Source of the DNA: Cupriavidus sp. YR651
GTDB taxonomy: Bacteria > Pseudomonadota > Gammaproteobacteria > Burkholderiales > Burkholderiaceae
Assembly: GCF_900101625.1 (NCBI RefSeq)
Contig: NZ_FMYZ01000009.1
Coordinates: 62,001-126,000 of the forward strand
DNA: 64,000 nucleotides
Direction: 5' to 3'
Within the stretch, counting starts at the first letter, position 1, and the number at the start of each line of letters is the position of its first letter. The notes beneath the pieces were generated by a model. The model saw nothing but the letters and a program-made list of their open reading frames with translations, did not search any database and was not told the DNA's origin. Of this stretch, positions 26,374 to 34,202 are shown one piece after another. The position numbers and the translations under genes were made by a program.

Positions 26374-26751
26374 ATGCCAGACAAAACCGTGAAGATTCCG
26401 GGCCCCGACCACCCGATCACCGTCGCACCGCAGGGCGGTCGCGTGGTCGTGACCGTGGCGGGCCGCGTGGTGGCCGATACCCGCCGCGCCCTGACGCTGA
26501 AGGAAGCGTCCTATCCGGCCGTCCAGTACATCCCGCGCGAGGACGTCGACATGTCCCAGCTGGCCCGCACGCAGCACGCCAGCTATTGCCCTTACAAGGG
26601 CGATGCCGCCTACTACAGCATCCCGGCCGGCGGCGCGCGCGCCAGCAACGCCGTCTGGACGTATGAATCGCCCTATGAAGCCGTCGCCCCCATCGCCGGC
26701 CATCTGGCGTTCTACCCGGACCGCGTGGACGCCATCGACATCACCGCCTGA
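26374..26751 (+). CDS. DUF427 family protein
   Basis: A 125-residue DUF427 protein, recognised by VVADTRRALTLKEASYPAVQYIPREDVDMSQL, of which the part YIPREDVDMSQL and the later CPYKGDAAYYSI and YESPYEAVAPIAGHLAFYPD are the family core. The fold is a small beta-barrel of unknown biochemical role. ATG 26374 is preceded by GGAGCGAG; the upstream open frame is AT-richer and not coding-like. It lies 107 bp before the ergothioneine gene in the same direction and may be cotranscribed. Function unknown. Confidence 0.88.
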   Translation: MPDKTVKIPGPDHPITVAPQGGRVVVTVAGRVVADTRRALTLKEASYPAVQYIPREDVDMSQLARTQHASYCPYKGDAAYYSIPAGGARASNAVWTYESPYEAVAPIAGHLAFYPDRVDAIDITA

Positions 26752-26858
26752 CCGCGCGGCAGCCTGACCCGCCACTGACACACGGCCCCGGTTTCACTCG
26801 GGGTCGGGACAGGGTGCCCCCATGTCCCTTGCCCCCACCCAACACAACAAGAATATCC

Positions 26859-29039
26859 ATGGCATCGCACATCCATAGCGTGCCCGCGCGGCACGCCAAT
26901 CCGCTTCATACGCGCTATCTCGATGTCCGCCGGCGCACCGTCGCGCTGGTCGATCCGCTCGGCGCGGAGGACATGGCCATCCAGTCGATGCCCGACGCCA
27001 GCCCGGCCAAATGGCACCTGGCCCATACCACGTGGTTTTTCGAGACCTTCCTGCTCGGCCCGCACCTGCCCGGCTATGCGCCCTACGATGCGCGCTACAG
27101 CTACCTGTTCAACTCGTACTACGAAGCGATCGGCCCGCGCCAGCCGCGCCCGTTTCGCGGGCTGCTGAGCCGCCCGACCGTCGACCAGGTGCTGGCCTAT
27201 CGCCGCCATGTGGACGCCCAGATGCTCCGGCTGCTCGACGGCCTGCACGACGGCATGCTCGACAGCGCGCTGGAAAACCTCCTGGCATTGGGGCTCGCGC
27301 ACGAGCAGCAGCACCAGGAACTGTTGCTGATGGACATCCTCCATCTGTTCGCGCAATCGCCGCTGCGGCCCGCCTACGACACCGCATGGCCACACGACCG
27401 CGCACAGGGGCCCGGCACCTTCCAGCGCATGGCGGGCGGTCTGGTCGAGATCGGCCATGAGACGCCAGAATTTGCCTTCGACAACGAGTCGCCTCGCCAC
27501 AAGACCTACGTGGCGCCATTCGACATCAGCGACAAGCTCGTGACCAACGGCGAATGGCTACGCTTCATGGCCGATGATGGCTACGCCCGTCCGGAACTGT
27601 GGCTGGCCGATGGCTGGACGCTGGCGCGGTCGGGCGAGTTGGCCGCACCGCTCTATTGGGAACGCATCGACGACGGCTGGCAGGTCATGACGCTCGGTGG
27701 CCTGCGCCCCGTGGACCCCGACGCCCCGGTGACGCATGTGAGCTACTACGAGGCCAGCGCCTACGCGCGCTGGGCCGGCGCGCGGCTGCCGACGGAAGCC
27801 GAATGGGAAATCAGCGCCCATGCCGGCATCCTGGCGCAGGCGGATACGGTCGCCTGGCAGTGGACCCAGACCGCCTACGGGCCGTACCCCGGTTTCCGCG
27901 CCACCGCGGACGCGATCGGCGAGTACAACGGCAAGTTCATGGTCAGCCAGCTCGTGCTGCGCGGCGGCGCCAGCGTGACGCCGCCGGGCCATTCGCGCCC
28001 CTCGTATCGCAATTTCTTCTATCCGCACCAGCGCTGGATGTTCTCCGGCGTGCGGCTGGCGCGCGATGCCGGCCATGGCACGAGCGATCCGCTGCCGCCG
28101 GCCCGGGACGCATCGTTTGCCCGCGATGTCCGCATCGGCCTCTCCGGGCATGCCAAGTCGATGTCGCCGAAGTATTTCTACGACGCCGCGGGCTCCGCGC
28201 TGTTCGAGGCCATCTGCCGCACGCCGGAGTACTACCCCACGCGGGCGGAATCCGCGCTGCTGGCCCGCGTGGCGGAGGACATCGCGGCCGCCTTCCCACC
28301 TGGTGCCGCACTGATCGAATTTGGCAGCGGCGCCAGCGAAAAGACCAATCTGCTGCTGGGCACGCGCGCCGGCATCGACCTCTACGTGCCGATCGACATC
28401 AGCCGCGACGCGCTCGCGCAAGCCTCGGCGCGCCTGGCGGCACGCTATCCCGCCCTGACCGTGTTGCCTGTGGAAGCCGACTTCACGCAAGCGTTCGTGC
28501 TACCGGACAGCGCACAGCAGCGTCCGAAGGTCGGCTTCTTTCCGGGATCGACGATCGGCAATTTCACGCATGATGAAGCGGTCGGCTTCCTGCGTAATGC
28601 GCGCGAGATGCTCGGCGCCGGTGCGCGCATGATCGTCGGCGCCGACATGGTCAAGGACTTGCCGACGCTGCTACGCGCCTATGACGACGCCGAAGGCGTG
28701 ACCGCGCGTTTCAACAAGAACCTGCTGGTGCGGATCAATCGCGAGCTGGACGGCAGCTTCGACCCCGAATCGTTCGACCATCTGGCGATCTGGAACGACG
28801 TCCACGACCGGATCGAAATGCACCTGGTCAGCCGCGTGGACCAGATCGTCCATGCCGCCGGCCACGCGTTCATGTTCCGGCGCGGCGAACGGCTGCATAC
28901 GGAGAACTCGCACAAGTTCACGCCGGAAGCGTTCGCCACGCTGGCGGCGCGCGCAGGATGGACCGTGGCGCGGCACTGGATCGGCGATGCGCCCGCGTTC
29001 GGGATCTTCGAGCTGGTGGACGACGAACGCGCCGGCTAG
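26859..29039 (+). CDS. Fused ergothioneine biosynthesis enzyme EgtB-EgtD
   Basis: A 726-residue protein carrying two enzymes. Residues ~10-410 are EgtB, the iron sulfoxide synthase: DinB-like domain with the three-histidine iron site (WHLAHTTWFFE; LAHEQQHQELLLMD) and an FGE-sulfatase/lectin-like domain (PVTHVSYYEASAYARWAGAR, LPTEAEWE, RNFFYPHQRWMFSGVRLA). Residues ~420-725 are EgtD, the SAM-dependent histidine trimethylase: MSPKYFYDAAGSALFEAICR, LIEFGSGASEKTNLLL, KVGFFPGSTIGNF and HTENSHKF. Fungal Egt1 has the opposite order (EgtD first). Together they would convert histidine to hercynine and then to the cysteine sulfoxide conjugate; the EgtE lyase is not here. ATG 26859 is chosen without a strong ribosome site. 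The stop overlaps the convergent iorA stop by 4 bp. Confidence 0.93.
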   Translation: MASHIHSVPARHANPLHTRYLDVRRRTVALVDPLGAEDMAIQSMPDASPAKWHLAHTTWFFETFLLGPHLPGYAPYDARYSYLFNSYYEAIGPRQPRPFRGLLSRPTVDQVLAYRRHVDAQMLRLLDGLHDGMLDSALENLLALGLAHEQQHQELLLMDILHLFAQSPLRPAYDTAWPHDRAQGPGTFQRMAGGLVEIGHETPEFAFDNESPRHKTYVAPFDISDKLVTNGEWLRFMADDGYARPELWLADGWTLARSGELAAPLYWERIDDGWQVMTLGGLRPVDPDAPVTHVSYYEASAYARWAGARLPTEAEWEISAHAGILAQADTVAWQWTQTAYGPYPGFRATADAIGEYNGKFMVSQLVLRGGASVTPPGHSRPSYRNFFYPHQRWMFSGVRLARDAGHGTSDPLPPARDASFARDVRIGLSGHAKSMSPKYFYDAAGSALFEAICRTPEYYPTRAESALLARVAEDIAAAFPPGAALIEFGSGASEKTNLLLGTRAGIDLYVPIDISRDALAQASARLAARYPALTVLPVEADFTQAFVLPDSAQQRPKVGFFPGSTIGNFTHDEAVGFLRNAREMLGAGARMIVGADMVKDLPTLLRAYDDAEGVTARFNKNLLVRINRELDGSFDPESFDHLAIWNDVHDRIEMHLVSRVDQIVHAAGHAFMFRRGERLHTENSHKFTPEAFATLAARAGWTVARHWIGDAPAFGIFELVDDERAG

Positions 29040-29554
29040 CCGCGAGGGGTCTTCGGGGTGCGCGGGGTGCGTGGTGTTTGTGGTCCCTGCGGCGCCCGCG
29101 GCATTTGTCCGGCGGCCTGGTGGATCGCCGCGCGGATCCGCGGATAGGTGCCGCAGCGGCAGACAATCCCCGCCATGGCCGCATCGATATCGGCGTCCGT
29201 CGGCTTCGGCCTGGCTTTGAGCAGCGCGCAGGCCGCCATGATCTGCGCGCTCTGGCAGTAGCCGCACTGGACCACGTCGACATCGAGCCACGCGGCCTTG
29301 ACCGCGTCGGCCTCCTTGCCCTGCACCCCTTCAATGGTCGTGATGCGCTCGGTGTCCTGCAACGCCGACATCAGCAACTGGCAGGCCAGCGCGGACTTGC
29401 CATCCACATGCAGCGTGCAGGCGCCGCAGATCCCCACACCGCAGCCAAACTTGGTGCCCGTCAGCGCCAGGTCGCAGCGCAGCACCCACAGCAGCGGCAT
29501 GTCCGGCTCCGCATCCACGCTGACGACCTTGCCATTCACGTTCAGGTTTGCCAC
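29036..29554 (-). CDS. (2Fe-2S) small subunit of a molybdenum hydroxylase (IorA type)
   Basis: A 172-residue XdhC/IorA-like electron-transfer subunit with two [2Fe-2S] clusters: plant-type motif at ~40-60 (GCGVGICGACTLHVDGK) and the four-helix domain at ~90-140 (CGYCQSAQIM, CRCGTYPRI). It carries electrons from the molybdenum subunit encoded by the gene at 29583. The start is GTG 29554, preceded by AGGAGG. The C-terminal ~22 residues are a low-complexity Pro/Thr/Arg tail (PQTPRTPRTPKTPRG) not part of the fold, created where the frame runs into the G-rich convergent region. Last gene of the 36.7-29.0 kb operon. Confidence 0.9.
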   Translation of the reverse strand: MANLNVNGKVVSVDAEPDMPLLWVLRCDLALTGTKFGCGVGICGACTLHVDGKSALACQLLMSALQDTERITTIEGVQGKEADAVKAAWLDVDVVQCGYCQSAQIMAACALLKARPKPTDADIDAAMAGIVCRCGTYPRIRAAIHQAAGQMPRAPQGPQTPRTPRTPKTPRG

Positions 29555-29582
29555 GGTCTTTCCTCCTGGTGCGTCTCGTGCG

Positions 29583-31853
29583 CTAGGCGAGCTTCAGCGG
29601 CAGAGCGCGCAACCGCTGCCCAGTCAGCGCAAACAGCGCATTGGCCACGGCCGGTGCGACAGGCGGCACGCAAACTTCGCCCGCTCCTTGCGGCGCCTCC
29701 GGGCTGGCGATGATATCGGTCTCGATCACCGGGCATTCCGCGATCCGCACCACCGGGAAATCGTGGAAGTTCTGCTGCTTCACCACGCCGTCCACGAACG
29801 TGATTTCCTGATACAGGGCCGCGGACAAGCCGAATACGATGCCGCTTTCCGCCTGCTGCCGGATCAGGTTGGGATTCACCGGCATGCCGCAGTCGATGAC
29901 GCAGACCACGCGATGCACGCGGATGGTCTTGTCACGCGCCACCGAGACTTCGGCCACCTGCCCGACGATGCTGCCGTACGACTGATGCAGCGCCACCCCG
30001 CGCGCGCGCCGCGCACCATCGGCGGCGCGGCCCGCTGGCTTTCCCCAGTCCGCCAGCATGGCCACTCGCTGCAGCACCGCCAGATGACGCGGATGCGTGC
30101 CAAGCAGGCTGGCACGGAACGCGACCGGGTCCTTGCCCGCCGCCACCGCCATTTCGTCGAGAAAACACTCCGTGAAGAACGCCTGATGCGAATGCCCGAC
30201 CGAACGCCAGAAGCCCACCGGAATCGGCAGGTCGACAATCGCATGGGAAATCCGCGCTGCCGGCCACGCATACGGTTGATCAAACGCGCCTTCAACGGCC
30301 GTCTTGTCGAGGGGGATGCGCGGGAATCCGAAGTCGCGTGCGAGCATCTCCGGCACCACCGCCTGGCCTGCCGAGCGTGCGTGCCAGCCCACCAGCTTGC
30401 CGTGGCCATCGATGCCGGCGCGTAGCCGCGCCACGCATGCGGGCCGGTAGAAGTCGTGCGTCATGTCCTGCGCCCGCGTCCAGATGGTCTGGACTGGCCG
30501 CCCCTTGACCTCGCGCGCGATGGCGGCGGCCTGCGAGATGAAATCCGCTTCCAGCCGTCGCCCGAAGCCGCCGCCGAGCATCATCACCTGTACGTCCACC
30601 TTGTGCGCGGGAAGCCCCAGCACTTTCGCGGCCTGCTCGCGGGCAATCCCCGGCACCTGCGTCGAGACCCACACCGTCGCGCCGTCATCGCGGCAATGGA
30701 CCGTGCAGTTGATCGGCTCGACGGCGCCGTGCGCCAGCCAGGGCGCGCTGTATTCCGCGCTGACGACCTTCGCCGCCTTGCTCAGTGCGGCGTCCACATC
30801 GCCATGACTGTAGTACGCGTGCCCCTCGTGTTGATCGAGGGTTCCGCCGATGCGCGCCATCATGTCCTGACTGGACAACCCGGATGCCGGGCCGGGCTCC
30901 CAGTCGACCTTGAGCGCTTCCAGCGCCTTCATCGCGCGAAACGCGTTGTCGGCGACCACCGCCACCCCGCCCGTGCCACCGTTGAACGGCGGCACCACGA
31001 ACGCCTTGACCACGCCGCGCCGGGTCGTGGCGGCGCTCACATCCGCATGTTTCACGCGGCCCCCGACCGTAGGGCACATCAGCACGCTCGCATAGAGCAA
31101 CTGCTCCGGCAATGCATCGATGCCAAAGCGCGCCGATCCATTCGTCTTCGCCTCGGCGTCGAGGCGGTGCAGCGGCTGGCCGATCAGGCGGAACGCCGAC
31201 GGGTCCTTCAGCGGGACACTCCCCGGCAAGCGCTGGCGTCCGGCGGCGGCGGCCAGTTCCCCGAACGTGGCGGACTTCCCCGAAGCGTGGAGCACCTTGC
31301 CGCGCGCCACACTGCATTCGGCGGCCGGCACACGCCAGCGCTCCGCCGCCGCGGCCACCAGCATCGCGCGCGCCGACGCGCCCGCCTCGCGCATCGGCAT
31401 CCACAAGTCGTTGAGCCCCGACGATCCCCCCGTGACAACCTCGCCGATCTCCCGCATCAGCTTGCGCGTCACATGGTCCGCAATCCGTCGGATCACCCCG
31501 TGATCGTCCGGATGGAAGGGCAAGCCATCCACCACCACCTGGATATTGTTGTAGATACGGTCCGGCGGTGCGTTTTCCACGCGCACTCGGGCCCAGTCGG
31601 CATCGAGTTCCTCGGCCAGGATCATCGCCAGCCCGGTGTGTACGCCCTGCCCCATCTCCGAGCGGCACATCATGACGGTCACGCTGTCGTCGGCGGCAAT
31701 CTTGACCCAGCCGTTGAGGGCAACCTGCGTCGCCTCCACCGGCAGCGGGCCCGACGGGGTGAGGCGTTGCCGCACCGGCAGCACGGTCCAGCCGACCAGC
31801 AAGGCCCCCGCCGCCGCGCCGATACCGCCAAAGAGGAACGCTCTGCGCTTCAT
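29583..31853 (-). CDS. Molybdopterin-binding large subunit of an aldehyde/N-heterocycle oxidoreductase (IorB type)
   Basis: A 756-residue xanthine-oxidase-family catalytic subunit, single-chain IorB type. The N-terminus (MKRRAFLFGGIGAAAGALLV) looks like a Tat/anchor signal, so it should act in or facing the periplasm. Molybdenum-cofactor segments include MCRSEMGQGVHTGLAMILAE, VSTQVPGIAREQAAKVLGLP and MMLGGGFGRRLEADF, and near the end the active-site region PEAPQGAGEVCVPPVAPAVA. Members oxidise aldehydes or aza-aromatics by hydroxylation with water. It pairs with the (2Fe-2S) subunit downstream and lies 7 bp behind the 143-residue gene. With the upstream GMC oxidoreductase and cytochrome c it suggests aldehyde oxidation feeding the respiratory chain. 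Confidence 0.9.
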   Translation of the reverse strand: MKRRAFLFGGIGAAAGALLVGWTVLPVRQRLTPSGPLPVEATQVALNGWVKIAADDSVTVMMCRSEMGQGVHTGLAMILAEELDADWARVRVENAPPDRIYNNIQVVVDGLPFHPDDHGVIRRIADHVTRKLMREIGEVVTGGSSGLNDLWMPMREAGASARAMLVAAAAERWRVPAAECSVARGKVLHASGKSATFGELAAAAGRQRLPGSVPLKDPSAFRLIGQPLHRLDAEAKTNGSARFGIDALPEQLLYASVLMCPTVGGRVKHADVSAATTRRGVVKAFVVPPFNGGTGGVAVVADNAFRAMKALEALKVDWEPGPASGLSSQDMMARIGGTLDQHEGHAYYSHGDVDAALSKAAKVVSAEYSAPWLAHGAVEPINCTVHCRDDGATVWVSTQVPGIAREQAAKVLGLPAHKVDVQVMMLGGGFGRRLEADFISQAAAIAREVKGRPVQTIWTRAQDMTHDFYRPACVARLRAGIDGHGKLVGWHARSAGQAVVPEMLARDFGFPRIPLDKTAVEGAFDQPYAWPAARISHAIVDLPIPVGFWRSVGHSHQAFFTECFLDEMAVAAGKDPVAFRASLLGTHPRHLAVLQRVAMLADWGKPAGRAADGARRARGVALHQSYGSIVGQVAEVSVARDKTIRVHRVVCVIDCGMPVNPNLIRQQAESGIVFGLSAALYQEITFVDGVVKQQNFHDFPVVRIAECPVIETDIIASPEAPQGAGEVCVPPVAPAVANALFALTGQRLRALPLKLA

Positions 31854-31860
31854 GGCCGGG

Positions 31861-32292
31861 TCAGAACTCCAGGCAGAAATCGATCAGGCGCGTGTGGTCC
31901 CAGTAGACCTTGCCCAGATACACGCCCGGCGCGATGCAGCGGATCTCGTCGCGAATCCAATGCGCGACCAGCGATGTCGCGGAGTAGTCGAGCACGATGC
32001 ACTCCTTTTGATCGAGCCAGCTGTCCGCCTTGTACACCTTGGCGAGAATCGCCTCGAGCCCGAAGGGCGTGATGCGGTTCTTCAGCACACCATGGCCGGC
32101 GTCGAACACCTTGCCCTGCCATGCAAAGAGGTTGATCATCCGCGCCATGCTTTCGCTGAAAACGGTGCCCGGCGAGATGATGGCCGTGCCTTTCGCCTCG
32201 CCGTTCGGGATATCGCCCGCGGGGCTGTTGCGGAACAGGTCATCCAGCTCGGCCTGCTGCATTTGCAGGAGCTTGTGAACGTCGTACGCCAT
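31861..32292 (-). CDS. Unknown 143-residue protein between GMC oxidoreductase and IorB
   Basis: I do not recognise the family. It is a soluble protein of mixed composition, without signal peptide, containing ISPGTVFSESMARMINLFAW and a C-terminal half with VLDYSATSLVAHWIRDEIR and APGVYLGKVYWDHTRLIDFC. The pattern (hydrophobic core strands, PGVYLGKVYW) resembles small lipid- or ligand-binding beta proteins, but that is impression only. Its start overlaps the 3' end of the GMC gene by 53 bp, and it is 7 bp from iorB, so it is clearly part of the operon. It might be an accessory or chaperone factor of the oxidoreductases. Confidence 0.75.
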   Translation of the reverse strand: MAYDVHKLLQMQQAELDDLFRNSPAGDIPNGEAKGTAIISPGTVFSESMARMINLFAWQGKVFDAGHGVLKNRITPFGLEAILAKVYKADSWLDQKECIVLDYSATSLVAHWIRDEIRCIAPGVYLGKVYWDHTRLIDFCLEF

Positions 32293-34171
32293 GGCGATCT
32301 CCCATCTGGAACTGCATGGACGGCATGGTCCGCGCGGCGGCCAGCAGAACCTCCGCCGCCTTCTCGGCCATCATGTAGATGGCGCTGACCGGAAAGAACC
32401 CCGGGATGCGGGGGAATGCCGATGCATCGACCACGCGCAACCGCCGCGTGCCGTGCACCGAGAAATGGCTGTCCAGCACGCCCCCCGCCGCGCGCGGCCC
32501 GATCGGGCAGGAACACGATGCGTGGTGGCCCCACGCGTTATCTCGGACATAGCTGGCCAGGTCGGCGTCGCTCTGCACCTGCGCGCCGGGCAGTTCCTCA
32601 TGGGCGATGTAGCCCCGATCCGCCAGCGGTTGCGCAAGTCCGCGCACAAAGCGGATGGCACCGATCAATGCGCGCATGTCCTCGCCGCGAGGGTCGTCGG
32701 CATCGTCGAAATAGCGGAAGTCGATGTCCGGCATATCGCGCGGATCAGTCGAGCGCAGCGACACGATGCCGGCGCGGTTGCGTGTATGCGCCTTGAGCAG
32801 CGCCCAGGTCAGCACATTGTCGTTCTGCGCGAACGCCTTGGAGTATCCCGGGTAGTAGCCGACAAAGCGCTCCAGCAGCGCCATGCAGAAGACGTCCGGT
32901 ACGGGCGCCCCGCGCCCCGAGCGGCGAATCACCGCCGTGGCCACGCCGTTGGTCGTGTACACGCCCTCGCGCGTATCGAACCAGCTCCGGTATGGCGCGT
33001 CGTCGCGCACGAATCGCGCGCCCTGCAGGACCTCCCACGACCGCGACATGCGGTTCACCACGCCGATCTCGTAGCGATCCTGCAGATTGCGTCCGACGCC
33101 AGGCAGATCGACCTTTACCGGAAGGCCGTGTTGGCGCAGATGCGCTGCGGGTCCGATGCCGGACAACATCAGCAGTTGCGGCGTATTGAACGCGCCGCCC
33201 GCGAGGATCACCTCGCGGCGTGCCCGGACCTCGCGCCGCTCGCCGGCCTCTCCGGCCGGCGTTGCGTGCGCCCGGTAAAGATGCCGGCCCTTCAGGTATT
33301 CCACGCCGAATGCATTGCCCTGGGCGTCGAGCATGACGCGTGCAGCCAGCGCGTCCAGTTCGATCCGCAGCATTCCGGGGTGGCGTTGCGCCACATCCAG
33401 CAGGCGTTCCCGCGTGCCGTGGCGCGCGTGGCGCTGCGTGGTCAGCGGCGTATAGCACACGCCGTGAAAGGCGCGTCGGCCCCAGAGCCGCGAGTTGGGA
33501 TCGCCCTGCCAGCGGATCAGCCGCAGCAGCGCCTGCAGGCGCCTCGGCACGCTGCGGGCCTCCAGTTCCATCGACCCGAGGATGACGCGGATCAGCGCAT
33601 CATCGGCCAGTGCTTCCAGCGGCATCGCACGCTCCGTGTGGAGCCAGCCGTCCCAGCCATGCATGGTGGGGTCCAGGCCCAGCCGGCGCGCAAGGTTCCA
33701 CAGCGGACGGTGGCGGCATTGCTCCACCAGCTTGGCGTAACGGCGCATGCGAGTCGCCGTCCAGGATGGATCTCCCGTCAGGTCGGCGATGTGATCCCAG
33801 TCGGCATCGTGCGGATACAGGAAGATCAGCGCGTTGTGCGCCGTGCAACCGCCCAGCGTGCCGGCGCGTGGATACAGCACGCCGGCCGGACCGCACTTCG
33901 GGTCGCGACGTTGCTGCGCGCCGTCGGCATAGTGGCGCACGAAGAAATTCCACGCCATGGCGGGGTTTTCGGCTGCGCAGGCGTGGAAGCCGGGCACGTC
34001 GTAGTCCTCGGGCATGCATGGTGCCTCGTGCGCGCGCGCATCGCCGCCAGCCTCCAGCACGCACACGCGCATTCCGGCCTCCACCAGCCGCGCGGCCAGC
34101 GTGCCGCCGCCCGCGCCGGAGCCGACGATCACATAGTCCCACTCCGCTTCGTCCTGCCCAGACATAGCCAT
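32240..34171 (-). CDS. GMC-family FAD oxidoreductase
   Basis: A 643-residue glucose-methanol-choline oxidoreductase. FAD-binding motif at the N-terminus (WDYVIVGSGAGGGTLAARLVEAG), GMC signature 1 (RAGTLGGCTAHNALIFLYP), signature 2 (GGAFNTPQLLMLSGIGP) and a C-terminal catalytic His region (NAWGHHASCSCPIG, then DASAFPRIPGFFPVSAIYMMAEKAA). Oxidises a primary alcohol or similar group; no signal peptide is evident. It follows the cytochrome c gene by ~31 bp. A later ATG (residue 3) is an alternative start. The HH pair in the catalytic region is as expected. The last ~20 residues lie in the overlap with the next gene. Confidence 0.9.
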   Translation of the reverse strand: MAMSGQDEAEWDYVIVGSGAGGGTLAARLVEAGMRVCVLEAGGDARAHEAPCMPEDYDVPGFHACAAENPAMAWNFFVRHYADGAQQRRDPKCGPAGVLYPRAGTLGGCTAHNALIFLYPHDADWDHIADLTGDPSWTATRMRRYAKLVEQCRHRPLWNLARRLGLDPTMHGWDGWLHTERAMPLEALADDALIRVILGSMELEARSVPRRLQALLRLIRWQGDPNSRLWGRRAFHGVCYTPLTTQRHARHGTRERLLDVAQRHPGMLRIELDALAARVMLDAQGNAFGVEYLKGRHLYRAHATPAGEAGERREVRARREVILAGGAFNTPQLLMLSGIGPAAHLRQHGLPVKVDLPGVGRNLQDRYEIGVVNRMSRSWEVLQGARFVRDDAPYRSWFDTREGVYTTNGVATAVIRRSGRGAPVPDVFCMALLERFVGYYPGYSKAFAQNDNVLTWALLKAHTRNRAGIVSLRSTDPRDMPDIDFRYFDDADDPRGEDMRALIGAIRFVRGLAQPLADRGYIAHEELPGAQVQSDADLASYVRDNAWGHHASCSCPIGPRAAGGVLDSHFSVHGTRRLRVVDASAFPRIPGFFPVSAIYMMAEKAAEVLLAAARTMPSMQFQMGDRHGVRRSQAPANAAGRAG

Positions 34172-34202
34172 AGCCCCTCGCCACGCCGCGTGCCCTGCAC
34201 GG

